A stretch of DNA of 64,000 bases from Pseudidiomarina sediminum DSM 21906 (GTDB taxonomy: Bacteria > Pseudomonadota > Gammaproteobacteria > Enterobacterales > Alteromonadaceae), in contig NZ_KE383983.1 of assembly GCF_000423165.1 (NCBI RefSeq), positions 1,102,376 to 1,166,375 of the forward strand. The letters are read 5' to 3'. A program made the position numbers and the translations under genes. Positions 29,883-41,425 of this stretch are shown piece after piece (the first letter of the stretch is position 1; every line of letters starts with the position of its first letter). The notes beneath the pieces are model-generated. The model was not told the DNA's origin. It ran no database searches and saw nothing but the letters and a program-made list of their open reading frames with translations.

Positions 29883-30676
29883 TAAGCGCCTGCAGGATGT
29901 TCGATGATACGTGGCAAATCTTCGTCGCTACGTAACGTCAGTACTTCGACGCCATTCTCGGTGACGAGGAGAGTGTGTTCCCATTGTGCACTGAGGCTGC
30001 GGTCTTTAGTCAGTACCGTCCAACCGTCACGCATTAATTTGGTATGACGTTTGCCGGCGTTGACCATCGGCTCGATGGTGAAACACATGCCAGCTTCGAG
30101 CACGTCACCTGTGCCAGGAGTGCCGTAGTGTAAAATCTGTGGTTCTTCGTGGAAAATCGCGCCGATACCGTGGCCGCAATATTCACGTACGATCGAGTAG
30201 CCGTGTGATTCTGCATGTTTTTGGATAACAGCTGCGAAATCACCAATGTGTAGGCCAGGACGAACCATTTTAATTGCCATGTATAGGCTTTCTTGGGTGA
30301 CGCGAATCAATCGTTCCGCAAGAATACTTGGTTTACCTACCACGAACATTTTCGACGTGTCACCGTGATAGCCATCGAGTTTAACCGTCACGTCGAGGTT
30401 CAGGATGTCGCCTTCTTTTAATGGCTTTTCATTTGGAATGCCGTGGCATACCACATGATTCAATGAGGTACAGACTGACTTAGGGAAACCGTGGTAATTC
30501 AACGGTGCCGGTACAGCGTTATGGGCGACAATATAGTCATGACAAATTTGGTTGATTTCGTCAGTGGTTACACCCGCTTTGATGTGCGGTTCAATCATTT
30601 CTAGAACGTCAGCGGCAAGCTTGCCAGCAGCGCGCATTTTTTCGATTTCTTCGGGTGTTTTAATGGTAATACTCAT
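29882..30676 (-). CDS. map: Type I methionine aminopeptidase
   Basis: Removes the initiator methionine from nascent proteins using a dinuclear metal site. The 264-residue protein shows the expected ligands: two Asp in LNLDVTVKLDGYHGDTSKMF, His in GHGIGAIFHEEPQI, Glu in FTIEPMVNAGK, and the C-terminal Glu in SAQWEHTLLVTENG. It is divergent from rpsB and first in the map-glnD-dapD direction. Confidence 0.97.
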   Translation of the reverse strand: MSITIKTPEEIEKMRAAGKLAADVLEMIEPHIKAGVTTDEINQICHDYIVAHNAVPAPLNYHGFPKSVCTSLNHVVCHGIPNEKPLKEGDILNLDVTVKLDGYHGDTSKMFVVGKPSILAERLIRVTQESLYMAIKMVRPGLHIGDFAAVIQKHAESHGYSIVREYCGHGIGAIFHEEPQILHYGTPGTGDVLEAGMCFTIEPMVNAGKRHTKLMRDGWTVLTKDRSLSAQWEHTLLVTENGVEVLTLRSDEDLPRIIEHPAGA

Positions 30677-30781
30677 GCCTTGTCCTATGTGCTACTGAAG
30701 GGTCGCATCAGGTGCGATTGCAATGCCGCTCATAGTAGCATTTGCAGGACCTCGGGGGAAGTCGCGAACCGCCAATTAAAC

Positions 30782-30811
30782 TTGCGCAGACAAGGGTTTT
30801 CATGATATAAA
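30782..30811 (+). promoter_or_regulatory. Sigma-70 promoter of rpsB-tsf
   Basis: TTGCGC at 30782-30787 and TATAAA at 30806-30811 are separated by 18 bases. A G/C-rich discriminator (GCGCCCGC) follows the -10, the type of element that makes ribosomal-protein and rRNA promoters sensitive to ppGpp/DksA. The predicted transcript would start near 30818 and carry a roughly 138-base leader. Confidence 0.6.
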
Positions 30812-30818
30812 GCGCCCG

Positions 30819-30955
30819 CAATTTCGATTGCTCTAAACTTAAATTTATTAAACCACACACATACATCGACACATAGGTCGGGGTGCCCAAGGCGTAAGTT
30901 GCGGGTCGAACTATGGGATGTATGGAGGCATAACCCCTTAAAAGGAAAGAGAATT
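30819..30955 (+). ncRNA. rpsB mRNA leader (S2 leader, t44-like)
   Basis: This 5' untranslated region lies between map and rpsB, the position of the t44/S2 leader element known in gammaproteobacteria, through which S2 represses its own operon. The stretch GGGTGCCCAAGGCGTAAGTT (30880-30899) and the later GGCATAACCCC look like its conserved part as I remember it. The element is assigned by position plus partial recognition; a covariance-model search would settle it. Confidence 0.5.
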
Positions 30956-31687
30956 ATGGCTAACGTATCAATGCGTGATATGCTTCAAGCTGGTGTGCAC
31001 TTCGGCCACCAAACCCGTTTCTGGAACCCGAAAATGAAGCCTTTTATTTTCGGTGCTCGCAATAAAATCCATATCATCAACTTGGAAAAAACTGTACCGA
31101 TGTTCAACGACGCGTTGAACTTCTTGCAACACGTTGCTTCAAACAAAGGTAAAATCTTGTTTGTGGGCACTAAGCGTGCAGCAGCTGAGTCGGTAAAAGA
31201 AGCAGCAGCAAACTGCAACCAGTTTTACGTAAACCATCGTTGGTTGGGCGGTATGTTGACGAACTGGAAAACCGTACGTCAATCAATCAAGCGTTTGAAA
31301 GAACTTGAAACCATGAGCCAAGACGGCACGTTCGAGAAGCTGACTAAGAAAGAAGCTTTGGTGAACACCCGTGAAATGGAAAAGCTTGAGAAAAGCTTAG
31401 GTGGTATCAAGGATATGGCTGGCTTGCCAGACGTATTGTTCGTTATCGACGCTGATCACGAGCACATCGCTATTAAAGAAGCTAACAACCTTGGTATTCC
31501 AGTTATCGCGGTAGTTGATACTAACTCTAACCCAGATGGCGTTGATTACGTTATTCCTGGTAACGACGATGCGATCCGTGCAGTACAGTTGTACTTGAAC
31601 GCTGCAGCAACTTCAGTTAACGACGCTCGTGGCGCGGTAACCGAAGGTAAAGCTGACGACTTCGTTGAAGCGGAAGAAACTGAATAA
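30956..31687 (+). CDS. rpsB: 30S ribosomal protein S2
   Basis: Small-subunit protein of 243 residues starting [19 protein letters not shown]. Conserved segments are [40 protein letters not shown] and [32 protein letters not shown] 30956 follows AAGGAAAGAG. The frame is open upstream to 30899, but S2 proteins begin here. Confidence 0.98.
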   Translation: MANVSMRDMLQAGVHFGHQTRFWNPKMKPFIFGARNKIHIINLEKTVPMFNDALNFLQHVASNKGKILFVGTKRAAAESVKEAAANCNQFYVNHRWLGGMLTNWKTVRQSIKRLKELETMSQDGTFEKLTKKEALVNTREMEKLEKSLGGIKDMAGLPDVLFVIDADHEHIAIKEANNLGIPVIAVVDTNSNPDGVDYVIPGNDDAIRAVQLYLNAAATSVNDARGAVTEGKADDFVEAEETE

Positions 31688-31712
31688 GACACCCACCAAG
31701 AGGACGAGATAG

Positions 31713-32591
31713 ATGGCTATTACAGCAGCTCTGGTTAAAGAACTGCGCGAGCGCACTGGCGCTGGCATGATGGATTGCAAAAAAGCTTTGCAAGAAACCA
31801 ATGGTGACATCGATGCAGCGATTGAGAACATGCGTAAGAGCGGTCAAGCGAAAGCAGCTAAGAAAGCTGGTCGCGTGGCAGCAGAAGGCGTGATCTTGAC
31901 GAAAACTGAAGGCAACGTAGGTACTTTGGTTGAATTGAACTGTGAAACTGACTTCGTTGCACGTGACGAGAACTTCTTGTCATTTGGCGGCAAAGTTATC
32001 GAAGCAGCATTCGCTAACAAAGAAACTGACGTTGAGAAGTTGAAAGCAACTGCTATCGACGGTGGTACCGTTGAAGAAGTTCGCGAAACACTTGTTGCGA
32101 AAATCGGTGAGAACATGAACGTTCGCCGCGTGATCACTGTTGAAGGTGGTGACTTGGTTGAAGCATACGTTCACGGTGCTCGTATCGGTGTATTGGTTGC
32201 GATCACTGGTGGCGACAGCGAACTTGCTAAAGACTTAGCAATGCACGTTGCTGCAAGCCAGCCGCAATATGTTAAGCCTGAAGACGTTGCTGCTGAAGTT
32301 GTTGAGCAAGAGCGTCGTATCCAGCTTGATATCGCAATGCAAAGTGGTAAACCACAAGAAATCGCTGAGAAGATGGTTGAAGGCCGTATGCGTAAATTCA
32401 CTGGCGAGATCAGCTTGACTGGTCAACCGTTCGTGAAAGACCCTTCAATCACTGTTGGTGATTTGCTGAAGCAGAAGAACGCTGATGTACTTACTTTCGT
32501 ACGTTTCGAAGTAGGTGAAGGTATCGAGAAGAAATCTGAAGATTTCGCTGCTGAAGTACAAGCTCAAATGGCTGCTGCGAAAAAGGCTTAA
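31713..32591 (+). CDS. tsf: Elongation factor Ts
   Basis: Nucleotide-exchange factor for EF-Tu, 292 residues. The N-terminal UBA-like region and signature [16 protein letters not shown] are present, followed by [15 protein letters not shown] in the core that inserts at the EF-Tu nucleotide site. It is 25 bp after rpsB and followed by a strong terminator. Confidence 0.98.
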   Translation: MAITAALVKELRERTGAGMMDCKKALQETNGDIDAAIENMRKSGQAKAAKKAGRVAAEGVILTKTEGNVGTLVELNCETDFVARDENFLSFGGKVIEAAFANKETDVEKLKATAIDGGTVEEVRETLVAKIGENMNVRRVITVEGGDLVEAYVHGARIGVLVAITGGDSELAKDLAMHVAASQPQYVKPEDVAAEVVEQERRIQLDIAMQSGKPQEIAEKMVEGRMRKFTGEISLTGQPFVKDPSITVGDLLKQKNADVLTFVRFEVGEGIEKKSEDFAAEVQAQMAAAKKA

Positions 32592-32630
32592 TGCCATGTC
32601 GCTTTCGACGACGCACAGTTAAAGCTTGAA

Positions 32631-32667
32631 AAACCGCATCCCGTTCGGTTGGGATGCGGTTTTTTTT
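32631..32667 (+). terminator. Rho-independent terminator of rpsB-tsf
   Basis: A perfect 12-bp stem (AAACCGCATCCC with GGGATGCGGTTT) around an 8-base loop is followed by a run of T. It separates tsf from pyrH, so pyrH needs its own promoter or read-through. Confidence 0.92.
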
Positions 32668-32727
32668 CGCGTAGAGTGAGACTACGTGTTTTTGTTTTAC
32701 CGTTCACGCTGCACAGGAGCACCCGAA

Positions 32728-33477
32728 ATGACCGCAATGACGACCAAACCAGCCTATCGGCGCATTTTATTGAAACTTAGTGGTGAAGCATTAATGGGCG
32801 ATGAGCCTTTTGGTATTGATGCAAAAGTGCTGGACCGTATGGCCCACGAAATAAAAGAGCTCGTTGAACTTGGCGTGCAAGTAGGCCTGGTGATCGGTGG
32901 CGGCAACCTTTTCCGTGGTGAAGGGTTAGCAAAAGCGGGCATGAACCGTGTGGTGGGTGACCATATGGGCATGTTGGCGACCGTAATGAATGGTTTGGCA
33001 ATGCGTGACGCGTTGCACCGCGCATTTGTGAATGCGCGCTTAATGTCAGCGATTGAGCTTAACGGTGTTTGTGACAGCTACAATTGGGCCGACGCAATTA
33101 GTTTATTGAAATCAGGACGCGTGGTTATTTTCTGTGCGGGGACGGGCAACCCGTTCTTTACCACAGATTCAGCGGCCTGTTTACGTGGTATTGAGATCGA
33201 AGCTGAGCTGGTGTTGAAAGGCACCAAAGTGGATGGCGTTTATAATGCTGACCCAAGCAAAGATCCAAATGCACAACTCTACCCGCAAATCAGTTATAAT
33301 GAAGTCCTGCAGCAACAATTGAAAGTGATGGATCTGGCCGCATTTACCTTGGCACGAGACCATCAAATGCCGATTCGCGTCTTTAACATGAACAAACCAG
33401 GCGCATTACGCGCGGTGATCATGGGCGCTGAAGAGGGCACACTGATTGCCAATGAAGAGCAGATCGAAAAATTGTAA
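32728..33477 (+). CDS. pyrH: UMP kinase
   Basis: Phosphorylates UMP to UDP and is allosterically controlled by GTP and UTP in enterics. The 249-residue amino-acid-kinase-fold protein has [24 protein letters not shown] and [16 protein letters not shown] 32728 is chosen because AGGAG lies 8 bases upstream; ATG 32737 is a second possibility. Confidence 0.97.
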   Translation: MTAMTTKPAYRRILLKLSGEALMGDEPFGIDAKVLDRMAHEIKELVELGVQVGLVIGGGNLFRGEGLAKAGMNRVVGDHMGMLATVMNGLAMRDALHRAFVNARLMSAIELNGVCDSYNWADAISLLKSGRVVIFCAGTGNPFFTTDSAACLRGIEIEAELVLKGTKVDGVYNADPSKDPNAQLYPQISYNEVLQQQLKVMDLAAFTLARDHQMPIRVFNMNKPGALRAVIMGAEEGTLIANEEQIEKL

Positions 33478-33503
33478 TTGAAGCATTCATAAGGGAAAGC
33501 ACA

Positions 33504-34061
33504 GTGATTAACGAAATTAAAGAAGATGCTAAGCAACGCATGGAGAAATCTGTTGAAGCGTTGCGCAATCAAGTCGCCAAAGTCCGTACCGGACGTGCGC
33601 ACCCAAGTATTCTTGATACGGTAATGGTGAACTACTATGGCGTGGACACGCCATTGAAGCAGTTGGCAAACATTACCGTTGAAGATTCACGTACCCTAGC
33701 TTTGACCGTATTTGATAAGTCATCAAGCCAAGCGGTCGAAAAAGCCATTTTGACCTCAGACTTGGGCTTAAACCCAGCTGCGGCAGGCACCGTGATCCGT
33801 ATTCCTATGCCGCCATTGACGGAAGAGCGTCGTCGCGATTTAGTTAAAGTTGTGCGCGCCGAAGCTGAACAAGGTCGTGTTGCAGTACGTAACATCCGTC
33901 GTGACGCGAACAGCGATTTGAAAGAATTGCTGAAAGAAAAAGAAATTACCGAAGATGATGAACGTCGCGGTACAGAAGAAATCCAAAAATTGACCGATAC
34001 CTATGTCGCGAAAATCGACCAGATTTTGGCTGACAAAGAAAAAGACTTGATGGAAGTCTAA
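33504..34061 (+). CDS. frr: Ribosome recycling factor
   Basis: Splits post-termination ribosomes together with EF-G. The 185-residue length and the RRF core ([31 protein letters not shown] and [19 protein letters not shown]) are typical. The start is GTG 33504 after AAGGGAAAG; the N-terminus [20 protein letters not shown] aligns with other RRFs, so the GTG is accepted. Confidence 0.97.
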   Translation: MINEIKEDAKQRMEKSVEALRNQVAKVRTGRAHPSILDTVMVNYYGVDTPLKQLANITVEDSRTLALTVFDKSSSQAVEKAILTSDLGLNPAAAGTVIRIPMPPLTEERRRDLVKVVRAEAEQGRVAVRNIRRDANSDLKELLKEKEITEDDERRGTEEIQKLTDTYVAKIDQILADKEKDLMEV

Positions 34062-34087
34062 GCAAACAGGATCTTTTTGGTTCTAAG

Positions 34088-34120
34088 CGCCGTGTTAGGG
34101 TACACTCGCACGGCGTTTTT
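34088..34120 (+). terminator. Hairpin with T-run between frr and uppS
   Basis: A 7-bp stem (CGCCGTG with CACGGCG) with a 14-base loop is followed directly by TTTTT. It could end pyrH-frr transcripts or attenuate read-through into uppS, whose start lies 17 bases further on. Confidence 0.6.
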
Positions 34121-34136
34121 ATTTACGGTAGTCGTG

Positions 34137-34910
34137 ATGGATAACCTAACTTTCGAACAGATTCGTCTACCCCAGCATGTCGCCATTATTATGGACGGTA
34201 ACGGCCGCTGGGCTCAGTTACGTGGTAAGCATCGTACCTTTGGTCATAAGGCCGGAGCACAAGCTGTCCGCGAAGCGGTGACCTTTGCCCGCAAAAAAGG
34301 CATTCAATCGCTAACCTTGTTTGCCTTTAGCAGCGAAAACTGGAAGCGCCCGGAACAGGAAGTCTCGGTATTGATGGAACTGTTCTTTACGGTGTTGAAG
34401 CGCGAAGTGAAAAAGCTGCATAAGCACAACGTCCGGTTGCGCATTATTGGCGACACCTCAGGTTTTTCCGAAAAGTTACAGCAACGTATTCACGAAGCTG
34501 AAGCAATGACGGCTGACAATACTGCCTTAACCCTTAATATTGCTGCCAATTATGGTGGCCGCTGGGACATTACCCAAGCTGCAAAGCAGTTGGCGCAAGC
34601 CGTAGAAGAGGGTAAGCTTAAGGCTGACGATATTACTGAATCTATGCTGGCTGAACAGTTAACTTTAACGGACCAACCGGTCCCGGATTTGTTGATCCGC
34701 ACCGGTGGTGAGCATCGCATTAGTAACTTTTTGTTGTGGCAACTGGCCTATGCAGAATACTATTTTACCGATGTGCTTTGGCCAGATTTTGATGCTGCGG
34801 CTTTTGCGCAGGCGATCGCTGACTTTAGTTGCCGGGAACGCCGTTTTGGCTTGACCAGTGCACAAGTGCAACAGGCGATCCTCAATACCGATATTACTTC
34901 TGGGGAGTAA
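34137..34910 (+). CDS. uppS: Undecaprenyl diphosphate synthase (isoprenyl transferase)
   Basis: Condenses isopentenyl diphosphate onto farnesyl diphosphate to make the C55 lipid carrier precursor. The 257-residue cis-prenyltransferase has the catalytic Asp in [10 protein letters not shown] (about residue 19), the SSENW motif and the C-terminal [18 protein letters not shown] 34137 is preferred; GTG 34134 is one codon upstream. Ribosome site is weak, perhaps because the gene is coupled to a short leader. Confidence 0.96.
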   Translation: MDNLTFEQIRLPQHVAIIMDGNGRWAQLRGKHRTFGHKAGAQAVREAVTFARKKGIQSLTLFAFSSENWKRPEQEVSVLMELFFTVLKREVKKLHKHNVRLRIIGDTSGFSEKLQQRIHEAEAMTADNTALTLNIAANYGGRWDITQAAKQLAQAVEEGKLKADDITESMLAEQLTLTDQPVPDLLIRTGGEHRISNFLLWQLAYAEYYFTDVLWPDFDAAAFAQAIADFSCRERRFGLTSAQVQQAILNTDITSGE

Positions 34911-34912
34911 GC

Positions 34913-35776
34913 GTGTTAAAACAACGACTTATAACGGCACTTATTCTACTACCCCTCGCGCTTTATTGTGTGTTTGGCCTTGCGCTTGAGTGGTTTGCTG
35001 TGGCCATTACCGTCGTGATGCTTGGCGCTGCGTGGGAGTGGTCTCCGATTATGGGACTGCGTCGTCCGTTGAGTAAAGCTTTGTACACGGCCTCTGTCGG
35101 CGCTGCTTTAGTAGCACTGCAATGGTGTTTACCGCTGACTGAAATTTGGCAAGATAAACAACTCAACCCAATCTATTTTTGGATCTTGGTCTCAGGTGCG
35201 ATCTGGTGGGCCATCGCTATTATTTTGGTCCTCAATTACCCCAATAGTCGGCGCCTTTGGGCTCGCACCCGCTCGATCGCTGGCGTATTTGGCTATCTTA
35301 CCTTGATTCCTGCAGCGGCAGGGATGTTTGCGGTACGCTCGCTCGACTACGCGAATGAACCGCTCTTTGGCGGCTTTGTGTTACTTTTCATCTTGCTCTT
35401 AGTGTGGGCGGCGGATGTTGGTGCTTATTTCGCTGGCGTACGTTACGGTCGCAATAAACTGATGCCTGCGGTCAGTCCAGGCAAAACCATGGAAGGCTTA
35501 TGCGGTGGCATTGCCTTGGCATTCGTGGTGATGATGGTGGTGGCACAGTGGGTGCAAGTTCCTGCAGAGCAATACAGTGGCTTTTACTTCACCGGGTTGT
35601 TGACGGTGGTCGTGTCGGTCTTTGGTGACTTGACCGAGAGTATGTTCAAGCGCTGTGCCGGGGTCAAAGATAGTGGCTCGTTGTTACCCGGACACGGTGG
35701 GTTGTTAGATCGTATTGATAGTCTTACCGCTGCCTTGCCAGTATTTACGCTGGCTTACTTGTGGTTGTTGCTATGA
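34913..35776 (+). CDS. cdsA: Phosphatidate cytidylyltransferase
   Basis: Makes CDP-diacylglycerol from phosphatidic acid and CTP at the inner membrane. The 287-residue protein has several membrane helices. The family signature lies near the C-terminus ([21 protein letters not shown]), with the conserved [13 protein letters not shown] before it. The GTG start at 34913 is two bases after the uppS stop, with GGGGAG upstream, so translation is likely coupled. It overlaps dxr by 4 bp. Confidence 0.95.
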   Translation: MLKQRLITALILLPLALYCVFGLALEWFAVAITVVMLGAAWEWSPIMGLRRPLSKALYTASVGAALVALQWCLPLTEIWQDKQLNPIYFWILVSGAIWWAIAIILVLNYPNSRRLWARTRSIAGVFGYLTLIPAAAGMFAVRSLDYANEPLFGGFVLLFILLLVWAADVGAYFAGVRYGRNKLMPAVSPGKTMEGLCGGIALAFVVMMVVAQWVQVPAEQYSGFYFTGLLTVVVSVFGDLTESMFKRCAGVKDSGSLLPGHGGLLDRIDSLTAALPVFTLAYLWLLL

Positions 35777-36984
35777 TGCCACGGAAGTTATGTATTCTAG
35801 GAGCGACCGGCTCAATTGGTCTCAGCACGCTGGCCATTGTCCGCGCACACCCTCAAGCGTTCGATGTCGTTGCGTTAACTGCACACCGGAATGTCGCACA
35901 AATGCGCGAGTTATGTGAAGAGTTTCAACCGCAGTTCGCCGTGATGGCTGACGAGCAAGCGGCCCAAGCGTTACGCGCAGAGTTATCGACGTTGCGCACG
36001 CAGGTATTGGCGGGCCGTGAGGCCCTTGCCGAAGTTGCTGGGAATGGGGCGAGTGACACCGTCATGGCAGCCATTGTTGGCGGCGCCGGCTTAGTACCGA
36101 CTTTGGCAGCTGTTCATGCAGGAAAACGCGTGTTACTTGCCAATAAAGAAGCTTTGGTGATGTCTGGGCAACTCTTTATTGATGCGGCGCGCGCCAGTGG
36201 CGCACAGATTTTGCCGGTGGATAGCGAGCACAATGCTATTTTTCAATGCCTGCCTAATGATGTGCAACAGCAGCTCGGCTACTGCGATTTAAAAGCCGCC
36301 GGCGTGCACAAAATTTTGCTCACCGGTTCCGGTGGTCCTTTTCGCGAGTTACCGCTTAGCGAGCTTGCACAACAAACGCCAGCAGCCGCCTGTGCCCACC
36401 CGAATTGGGATATGGGACAAAAAATTTCCGTCGATTCCGCAACCATGATGAACAAGGGCTTGGAGTACATTGAAGCACGCTGGTTGTTTAACTGCAGTGC
36501 GGAGCAAATTGAAGTGGTCCTCCATCCGCAAAGCGTTATTCATTCTATGGTGAGTTTTGACGATGGTTCGGTCTTGGCGCAAATGGGCCAACCGGATATG
36601 CGCACGCCAATTGCGCATTGCTTGAGCTATCCCGAGCGGATACAAAGTGGCGTTGCGCCATTAGACTTTATGCAGCTGAATCAACTGACATTTGCCGCTG
36701 CTGATGCGGCGCGTTACCCGTGTTTGGCGTTAGCGATGGAATGCTGTTGGTTAGGGCAGTGGGCAACCACGGCGCTGAATGCCGCGAATGAAGTCGCGGT
36801 CGCACATTTTCTTGCGCATGATATCGGCTTTACCGCCATTGCAGAGCTTTGTCAGACAGTGGTGGCACAGTTGGCGCCGCGATATCAAGATGCCGCCTTA
36901 GCTGATATTGATGCCATTCTTGCACTCGATGCAGAAGCCCGTAAGAATGCTGAGGCAGCGATTCAACAAGGTGTAGCATGTTAG
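35773..36984 (+). CDS. dxr: 1-deoxy-D-xylulose 5-phosphate reductoisomerase
   Basis: Second step of the MEP isoprenoid pathway. About 403 residues with the NADPH motif [12 protein letters not shown] near the N-terminus, the metal-binding [14 protein letters not shown], and the catalytic-loop residues around [24 protein letters not shown] 35773 overlaps the cdsA stop (ATGA) and is chosen; GTG 35761 and ATG 35776 are also in frame. The end overlaps rseP. Confidence 0.96.
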   Translation: MMPRKLCILGATGSIGLSTLAIVRAHPQAFDVVALTAHRNVAQMRELCEEFQPQFAVMADEQAAQALRAELSTLRTQVLAGREALAEVAGNGASDTVMAAIVGGAGLVPTLAAVHAGKRVLLANKEALVMSGQLFIDAARASGAQILPVDSEHNAIFQCLPNDVQQQLGYCDLKAAGVHKILLTGSGGPFRELPLSELAQQTPAAACAHPNWDMGQKISVDSATMMNKGLEYIEARWLFNCSAEQIEVVLHPQSVIHSMVSFDDGSVLAQMGQPDMRTPIAHCLSYPERIQSGVAPLDFMQLNQLTFAAADAARYPCLALAMECCWLGQWATTALNAANEVAVAHFLAHDIGFTAIAELCQTVVAQLAPRYQDAALADIDAILALDAEARKNAEAAIQQGVAC

Positions 36985-38336
36985 ACATTATTTGGTCATT
37001 AGGTGCGTTTATTGTCACGCTTGGCGTGTTGGTGACCTTTCATGAGTTTGGTCACTTTTGGGTGGCGCGCAAGTGTGGCGTGAAAGTACTGACCTTTTCG
37101 GTGGGCTTTGGCAAAGCGATTTGGCAGCGCGAAGGGCGTGATGGCACTGTCTATCAAATCAGCCGTATCCCACTGGGTGGTTACGTGCGAATGCTCGACG
37201 AACGCGTGGATGAGGTGCCTGCGAGTCAGCGCCATCTAAGCTTCAATGGCAAATCGATTTGGCAACGGGCAGCGATTATTGCCGCGGGGCCTGTGGCCAA
37301 CTTCTTGCTGGCGATTGTGGTGTTGTGGTGGATGCTGATGATTGGTGTTGCCTCGGTGAAGCCTGTGGTTGGCAGTGTTGCCGAAGGCTCGATTGCTGCG
37401 CAAGCCGATTGGCAGTTGCCCGCAGAAATTCAAGCGGTGAATGGGCAAGCCACGGCGGACTGGCAGCAAGTGAATTTAGCGTTCGCCGGAGCCTTAGGCG
37501 ACGCCGAGGTTAGCATTAGCGTACTTGACGCACAGCAACGCCAACGCACACTGAATTTAGACATTCGTGAATGGCGTTTGAATAACGATGAACAGCAGCC
37601 AACCTTTGTCAGTTTGGGCATGCAGCCTTTCCAACCTGAGATTTATACGGATATCAGTTATGTCGAGGAAGGTTCGCCAGCGGCGCAAGCGGGTGTGCAA
37701 GTAAAGGATAAAATTCTCGCCTTGGACGGAACTCTCTACCAAGATTGGTCTCCAATCAGAGACGCAATTATGGCGAACCCTGGTGCGACAGTGCCGCTTA
37801 CGGTGTTACGCGATGGTCAGGAGCTGACCTTGAGCGTCACCTTAGGGGAGCGCACGTATAACGACACCAGTTATGGTTACCTTGGGGTTGAACCGCGTCG
37901 CGAAGCGTATCCGGAGGACTATCGTTTTGTCCAACAATACGGTATTGTCGATGGCTTCGTACAAGGTGCCGAACGCACGTGGAACCTGATGGTTCTTAGC
38001 GTTAAAATGATTGGCAAACTATTAACCGGAACCGTTTCGGTAACGAATTTGAGTGGCCCGGTTGCTATCGCTGAAGGAGCAGGCGTTTCAGCGAGCTATG
38101 GATTGGTTTACTTTTTGGGATTTCTCGCGCTAATCAGTGTTAATCTCGGTATCATTAATTTGTTACCATTGCCGATGCTTGATGGTGGTCATTTGCTCTT
38201 CCTCGCGATTGAGGGTGTGCGCAAAAAACCAGTTTCAGAGCGGGTGCAGGAGATTTGCTATCGTATCGGTGGCGCACTGATTTTTGCACTGATGGTGATT
38301 GCAATCAGCAATGATGTATTGCGATTACTGAAGTGA
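36978..38336 (+). CDS. rseP: RseP intramembrane zinc metalloprotease
   Basis: Site-2 protease that cleaves the anti-sigma factor RseA (sigma-E response) and remnant signal peptides. The 452-residue protein has the HEFGH zinc motif (about residues 22-26) in its first membrane helix, two periplasmic PDZ domains (about residues 115-300) and the third-ligand motif [15 protein letters not shown] in the C-terminal membrane region. It overlaps dxr by 7 bp and precedes bamA, the usual envelope-stress arrangement. Confidence 0.96.
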   Translation: MLDIIWSLGAFIVTLGVLVTFHEFGHFWVARKCGVKVLTFSVGFGKAIWQREGRDGTVYQISRIPLGGYVRMLDERVDEVPASQRHLSFNGKSIWQRAAIIAAGPVANFLLAIVVLWWMLMIGVASVKPVVGSVAEGSIAAQADWQLPAEIQAVNGQATADWQQVNLAFAGALGDAEVSISVLDAQQRQRTLNLDIREWRLNNDEQQPTFVSLGMQPFQPEIYTDISYVEEGSPAAQAGVQVKDKILALDGTLYQDWSPIRDAIMANPGATVPLTVLRDGQELTLSVTLGERTYNDTSYGYLGVEPRREAYPEDYRFVQQYGIVDGFVQGAERTWNLMVLSVKMIGKLLTGTVSVTNLSGPVAIAEGAGVSASYGLVYFLGFLALISVNLGIINLLPLPMLDGGHLLFLAIEGVRKKPVSERVQEICYRIGGALIFALMVIAISNDVLRLLK

Positions 38337-38371
38337 GAATAAATTTACAATAAACAAATAAGTAGCACAGA

Positions 38372-40858
38372 ATGACGTTGAAAAAGCTATTTTTAAGTGC
38401 CCTGATCGCGGGTGCTGCCATGCCAGCCTACAGTGCTGACGAATTTGTCGTAGAAGATATTCGCGTTCGAGGGTTGCAACGTGTTGCGTTGGGTGCCGCT
38501 CTTACTTACATTCCGATCCGCGTAGGTGATGAAGTCGATAGTGAAAGCATTCAAGCGTCGATTCGCTCGCTGTACTCCTCAACCCACTTCAATAATATTG
38601 TGGTGCGTCGCGATGGCGATACCTTAGTCTTTGAAGTGACTGAGCGGCCGACCATTAGTGGCATCGAGTTTGATGGCAACAAAGACATCAAAGATGAGCA
38701 GTTGACGCAGAGTTTGACGGATCAAGGCATCGTTGAAGGCGAACCACTTGATTTGACCACCATCTCGAGCATCGAGACTGGCCTTGAAGACTTTTACCAC
38801 TCGATTGGTAAATACAACGCAAAAGTCGAAGTCGGCATCACGCGCTTGCCGCGTAACCGCGTACGTCTCGAGTTAGACTTCGATGAAGGTGAGTCGGCCG
38901 AAATCCAACAGATCAACATCGTTGGTAACACGGTCTTCTCTGACGAAGAGTTACTCGCTAACTTCGAATTACGTGACAAACTGCCGTGGTGGAACTTCCT
39001 CGGTTCGCGTACCTATCAGAAGCAGCAGCTCAGCGGTGACTTAGAAACGCTTGAGTCGTTCTACAAAGACCGTGGTTATCTCACCTTCCGCATCAGTTCT
39101 GTGCAAGTGAGCATGACGCCTGACCGTTCAGGTGTGTATGTGTCGATTCATATTGATGAAGGCGAAATCTTCAAAGTCCGTGAAACGCGCGTGATTGGTG
39201 ACTTACGTGGTCAGCGCGAAGTCATTGAACGACTCACTGATATTGAAGCGGGCACCCAATATAGCGCGGCACAAATTACCTATTTAGAAGAAATTGTTGC
39301 TAAGGTTTATGGCCGTTACGGCTATGCCTACCCAGAAGTGCGCGCAATTCCTGAAATTGACGAAGCGACCAACGAAGTTGACCTGGTGTTCTCAGTGAAC
39401 CCGGGCAAACGGGTTTACGTGAACCGGATCAAGTTCCGTGGTAACGCGGTCACGGAAGATGAAGTCTTGCGTCGTGAAATGCGTCAATTTGAAGGGGCGC
39501 CATTGAATGACAACATGGTCAATTCGGGCAAGGTGCGTTTGGAGCGTTTAGGCTTCTTCGAAACGGTTGAAACCTCAACCACGCGTGTGAATGGTCGCGA
39601 TGATTTGGTCGATATTGAATATCTCGTGAAAGAGCAGCCATCAGGCTCGTTCAACTTCATGTTTGGTTACGGCGATTACTCGAAACTACAAATCGGTGTG
39701 GGTGTTTCACAAGATAACTTCTTAGGTACGGGTAACCGTGCTGCCTTGAACATCAATACCAACCGCTTTAACCGCAGCATCAGCTTGTCGTACATGGACC
39801 GTTACTTCACCAAAGATGGGGTGAACTTATCAGGTCAGGTGTTCATGAGCGAGTTTGATGCCGGGCGTCAAGAAAACCTTATTCGCTATAACACCAAGCG
39901 TGTCGGTGTTGGCGGTACTATCAGCTTCCCGGTGAATGAAATCAGTAGCTTAAGCTTCGGTGCTATGGCGCGTCGCGAAGAAGTAACCAACGTAGAAGGT
40001 TACGAGCAGGTGAAACGTTTCTATCAGCCGTATTTGGACGAGCAAGATCCGAACTCGGGCGTATCCTTTGATATGTTGTCGCTTGAGGCCGGTTGGAACC
40101 GTATCACCCTCAACCGTGGTACCTTCCCAACAGCAGGTACCTCAAACCGTATCTCAGCTGAAGTAACGGTACCGGGCAGTGATATTCGTTATTTCCGTTT
40201 GAATTATGACTTTAAACACTATTTACCACTGACCAAAGATCACAGCTTCGTGCTCTTAAGTCGCCTACGCGTCGGTTATGGTAACGGTTACGGTAGTGAT
40301 GATAACGGCAACGACTACTTGTTCCCGTTCTACGAGAACTTCCGTATTGGTGGGAACCAAGATTTACGTGGTTTTGAAGCAAACACGGTAGGGCCACGTG
40401 CCATTTACCGCTATCCTGAAAGCATCGTGGGACCACCTGGGTTTGGTGGTGTGCCAGGCGATTTGCCTGTCGGTCCAGGGGCTGATACCGTAGCGGTGAG
40501 TCAGTATTCAGTGGGTGGTAACGCAATGTACTCAGGTGGTATCGAGTTAATTGTACCGACCCCATTGATTAGTGAAGAAAACAAAAACACGGTCCGCACC
40601 AGCTTCTATTTTGATATTGGTAGCGTCTGGGATACAGAGTTCCAGTATGATGTGTATCGTGAATTACAACAGGTAGGGAATCAGGCATACCGTTTGGACG
40701 ACTTTAGCTCGCCAGACTTATACCGCGCTTCGGCCGGTGTCGCTGTGCAGTGGCTGTCGCCAATGGGACCATTGACCTTTGCGTTCGGTAAGCCAATTAA
40801 AGAATACGAAGGCGACCGTACCCAGACCTTTACCTTTAACTTTGGTACCACGTTCTAA
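38372..40858 (+). CDS. bamA: Outer-membrane protein assembly factor BamA
   Basis: Omp85 insertase at the core of the BAM complex. The 828-residue precursor has a signal peptide (cleavage likely after YSA, residue 21), five POTRA domains (about residues 25-420) and a 16-stranded C-terminal barrel ending in Phe. The L6 loop carries the RGF motif ([16 protein letters not shown]). It is followed by a Gly/Pro-rich stretch (residues 689-705) unlike the enterobacterial loop, which may be surface exposed. Confidence 0.97.
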   Translation: MTLKKLFLSALIAGAAMPAYSADEFVVEDIRVRGLQRVALGAALTYIPIRVGDEVDSESIQASIRSLYSSTHFNNIVVRRDGDTLVFEVTERPTISGIEFDGNKDIKDEQLTQSLTDQGIVEGEPLDLTTISSIETGLEDFYHSIGKYNAKVEVGITRLPRNRVRLELDFDEGESAEIQQINIVGNTVFSDEELLANFELRDKLPWWNFLGSRTYQKQQLSGDLETLESFYKDRGYLTFRISSVQVSMTPDRSGVYVSIHIDEGEIFKVRETRVIGDLRGQREVIERLTDIEAGTQYSAAQITYLEEIVAKVYGRYGYAYPEVRAIPEIDEATNEVDLVFSVNPGKRVYVNRIKFRGNAVTEDEVLRREMRQFEGAPLNDNMVNSGKVRLERLGFFETVETSTTRVNGRDDLVDIEYLVKEQPSGSFNFMFGYGDYSKLQIGVGVSQDNFLGTGNRAALNINTNRFNRSISLSYMDRYFTKDGVNLSGQVFMSEFDAGRQENLIRYNTKRVGVGGTISFPVNEISSLSFGAMARREEVTNVEGYEQVKRFYQPYLDEQDPNSGVSFDMLSLEAGWNRITLNRGTFPTAGTSNRISAEVTVPGSDIRYFRLNYDFKHYLPLTKDHSFVLLSRLRVGYGNGYGSDDNGNDYLFPFYENFRIGGNQDLRGFEANTVGPRAIYRYPESIVGPPGFGGVPGDLPVGPGADTVAVSQYSVGGNAMYSGGIELIVPTPLISEENKNTVRTSFYFDIGSVWDTEFQYDVYRELQQVGNQAYRLDDFSSPDLYRASAGVAVQWLSPMGPLTFAFGKPIKEYEGDRTQTFTFNFGTTF

Positions 40859-40904
40859 TCGAACGTTTTTACCGAGACTATTTTCGAATAACAGGAGTAT
40901 TGCA

Positions 40905-41420
40905 GTGAAAGCATTAACTAAAACAACTTTAGCAGCAGCCGTTCTTGCTAGTGCGGTATTTGCCAACGCAGCAGAAGCGCAACAAAAAATTGGCGTAGTT
41001 AGCTTGCAGAACATTTTCCAGCAGTTGCCACAAGCGCAAGAAATCTCAACGCGTTTGCAAGAAGAGTTCAAAGGTCAGTTCGATAACTTGGACAAAATGA
41101 CCAGCGAATTACAAGCGCTGCAAGAAAAAGCTGAGCGTGACGCGCAAATCATGTCACCAAGCGAGCGTCTTGAGTTGAGCCGTGAAATCGAAATGCTCGA
41201 AACCCAGCGTCAATTGAAGTACAAAGCGTTGCGCGAAGACAGCGACCGTCGTCAAAACGAAGAGCGTAACAAGTTGATGATGGAAATCGCGCGTGAAGCA
41301 CAAGCCGTTGCACGTGAGCAGGGCTTCGACTTAGTCGTAAGCGGCCAGTCAGTATTGTTCGCTGCCGATGGTTTGGATTTGACTGACGAAGTCGTCGCGA
41401 AGATGTCTAGCGGAAACTAA
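40905..41420 (+). CDS. skp: Periplasmic chaperone Skp (OmpH)
   Basis: Trimeric holdase that carries unfolded outer-membrane proteins. The 171-residue precursor has a signal peptide (MKALTKTTLAAAVLASAVFANAAEA) and a long helical arm (about residues 45-120, rich in E, Q, R). The start is GTG 40905 with AGGAG at 7 bases; the frame is open upstream into bamA, but the signal peptide fixes the start. Confidence 0.93.
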   Translation: MKALTKTTLAAAVLASAVFANAAEAQQKIGVVSLQNIFQQLPQAQEISTRLQEEFKGQFDNLDKMTSELQALQEKAERDAQIMSPSERLELSREIEMLETQRQLKYKALREDSDRRQNEERNKLMMEIAREAQAVAREQGFDLVVSGQSVLFAADGLDLTDEVVAKMSSGN

Positions 41421-41425
41421 GTCTG

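Noticed and set aside
38372-38500. BamA start further upstream
   Set aside because: The ATG at 38372 gives a proper signal peptide ending in A-Y-S-A, and no upstream in-frame start improves it.
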